Shown here: piece after piece, positions 32,736 through 33,225 of the stretch
Layout: every line of letters begins with the position of its first letter
How positions within the stretch are numbered: position 1 is the stretch's first letter
NCBI GenBank assembly: GCA_025056965.1
Contig: JANWVF010000012.1
Location: forward strand, 1 to 33,225
Direction: 5' to 3'
Length of the DNA: 33,225 nucleotides
From: Thermoflexales bacterium
GTDB taxonomy: Bacteria > Chloroflexota > Anaerolineae > J036 > Brachytrichaceae
Position numbers and translations under genes: made by a program
The notes under the pieces: model-generated
Seen by the model: the letters and a program-made list of their open reading frames with translations, nothing else
What the model was told of the DNA's origin: nothing
The model's database searches: none

Positions 32736-32808
32736 GGGCCTGTAGCTCAGCGGTAAGAGCAGTCGGCTCATAACCGATTGGTCGCTGGTTCGAATCCAGC
32801 CGGGCCCA
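32736..32808 (+). tRNA. tRNA with CAT anticodon, probably tRNA-Ile2 (lysidine type) rather than elongator Met
   Basis: 73 nt fold into a full cloverleaf: a 7-bp acceptor (32736-32742 with 32801-32807, one G-U), D arm GCTC/GAGC, a 5-bp anticodon arm with loop CTCATAA, and T arm CTGG/CCAG with TTCGAAT. Discriminator A at 32808; CCA is not encoded. G1-C72 pairing rules out initiator tRNA. The acceptor has C4-G69 and C5-G68, the pairs known to favour lysidine synthetase TilS, and the body resembles bacterial tRNA-Ile(CAT). The Ile2 assignment is an inference. Confidence 0.9.
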
Positions 32809-33016
32809 TGCTCAGGCGAGTCGTTTAGCCCGCACATGGCGTTTCGGCCAGCATACCGGCCTTAAACCGTCCTTCCGCGGTGTGCCGAGGAGTGGCGTAT
32901 TCGTGGCATACGAACTTACCCGTGGCGTGACTACTCGTTGTGGCCTGTGTGGGGCTTCCAGCCTGCTTGCGCCGCCCGTTCGTCAGCGCTATGCTTAACG
33001 CGCACGGTCGAGCAAG
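32809..33016. other. Non-coding stretch after the tRNA
   Basis: No convincing gene is seen. The motif GTGGCRT recurs at 32892, 32903 and 32922. A short CGTAT/ATACG stem is present near 32896-32911. A promoter-like TTGCGC (32967-32972), 17-nt spacer and TATGCT (32990-32995) faces the small frame at 33017. Confidence 0.4.
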
Positions 33017-33145
33017 ATGGACGCAATCGAAGTCACGTGGAAGGGGAAGACCTACCGAATCAGCCGCGCCGACTACGCGGCGATTCAACAGGCTTACTAC
33101 GCGATGTGCGAGGCCGAGGGGACGATGGAAGCCGGGACGCACTAG
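33017..33145 (+). CDS. Small unrecognised protein, 42 residues, possibly broken by an amber codon
   Basis: ATG at 33017 opens a 42-residue frame beginning MDAIEVTWKGKTYRIS and containing RADYAAIQQAYYAMCEAEG, ending at TAG 33143-33145. A promoter-like TTGCGC/TATGCT pair lies about 20-50 nt upstream. The same frame remains open after the amber codon to the window edge with protein-like content (LVNAFHQAGIRRLSKQDARK). It could therefore be one gene interrupted by a stop, or two short adjacent genes, the second starting at GTG 33152. I do not recognise the family. The position just after a tRNA is typical for integrated elements. Confidence 0.4.
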   Translation: MDAIEVTWKGKTYRISRADYAAIQQAYYAMCEAEGTMEAGTH

Positions 33146-33225
33146 CGGCTGGTGAACGCATTCCACCAGGCCGGGATTCGCAGGCTCTCCAAGCAGGACG
33201 CCCGCAAGCTCGGAGCGCAAATATG

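Overview
The window is GC-rich and gene-dense, and every clearly recognisable gene is a chromosomal bacterial one. The gene set suggests a Chloroflexota bacterium (Anaerolineae-like), inferred from overall flavour: Thr/Pro-rich lipoproteins with LysM, Big-1/DUF11 surface proteins ending in an IYxPxVRR-type tail, a tungsten-type aldehyde ferredoxin oxidoreductase, a MurA with Asp in place of the catalytic Cys, and many start codons placed a few bases behind a TAnAAT box. No rRNA, insertion sequence or CRISPR array was seen.

Layout. 1-1.2 kb: 3' part of a secreted Ig-like protein. 1.3-7.35 kb, minus strand: a complete phosphate uptake operon in the order pstB2-pstS-pstC-pstA-pstB1-phoU, with two ATPase paralogues, a PstA carrying a large repeat-bearing insert, and a long hairpin between pstS and pstC. 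7.5-9.2 kb: comM/yifB (minus) ending in a clear intrinsic terminator. 9.25-13.06 kb: SerB-like phosphatase (+), a homospermidine synthase-like enzyme (-), a LysM lipoprotein (-) and a PduO-type cobalamin adenosyltransferase (+). 13.3-16.75 kb: pyruvate/2-oxoacid dehydrogenase E1alpha-E1beta-E2 operon with its own terminator; E3 is not in the window. 16.8-22.5 kb: murA, a DUF1405 membrane protein (-), a sugar isomerase/epimerase-like TIM barrel, threonine aldolase, a PIG-L deacetylase and an HAD-IB phosphatase. 22.6-23.3 kb: a SAM methyltransferase (-).

23.3-28.45 kb: gltB, the glutamate synthase large subunit, preceded by a consensus-like promoter and a ~240-nt leader holding several strong hairpins and an intrinsic terminator only 29 nt before the start codon. 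This looks like a transcription-attenuation control element of a type I do not recognise and is the best candidate for something undescribed. 28.46-32.6 kb, minus: a secreted SNase-fold protein that lacks the catalytic residues, a PHP-domain protein and a tungsten AOR. 32.7-33.2 kb: a tRNA with CAT anticodon whose acceptor stem fits tRNA-Ile2 better than tRNA-Met, followed by about 400 bp with a small unrecognised reading frame interrupted by an in-frame amber codon.

How the genes work together: phosphate scavenging (pst/phoU), central carbon entry to acetyl-CoA (pdh), nitrogen assimilation (gltB), cell wall precursor synthesis (murA) and several stand-alone housekeeping enzymes. A recurrent feature is a -10 box of form TAnAATC placed 6-10 nt before ATG or GTG, which suggests widespread leaderless or near-leaderless transcription. 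All functions are assigned from sequence motifs read by eye; no database search was possible.
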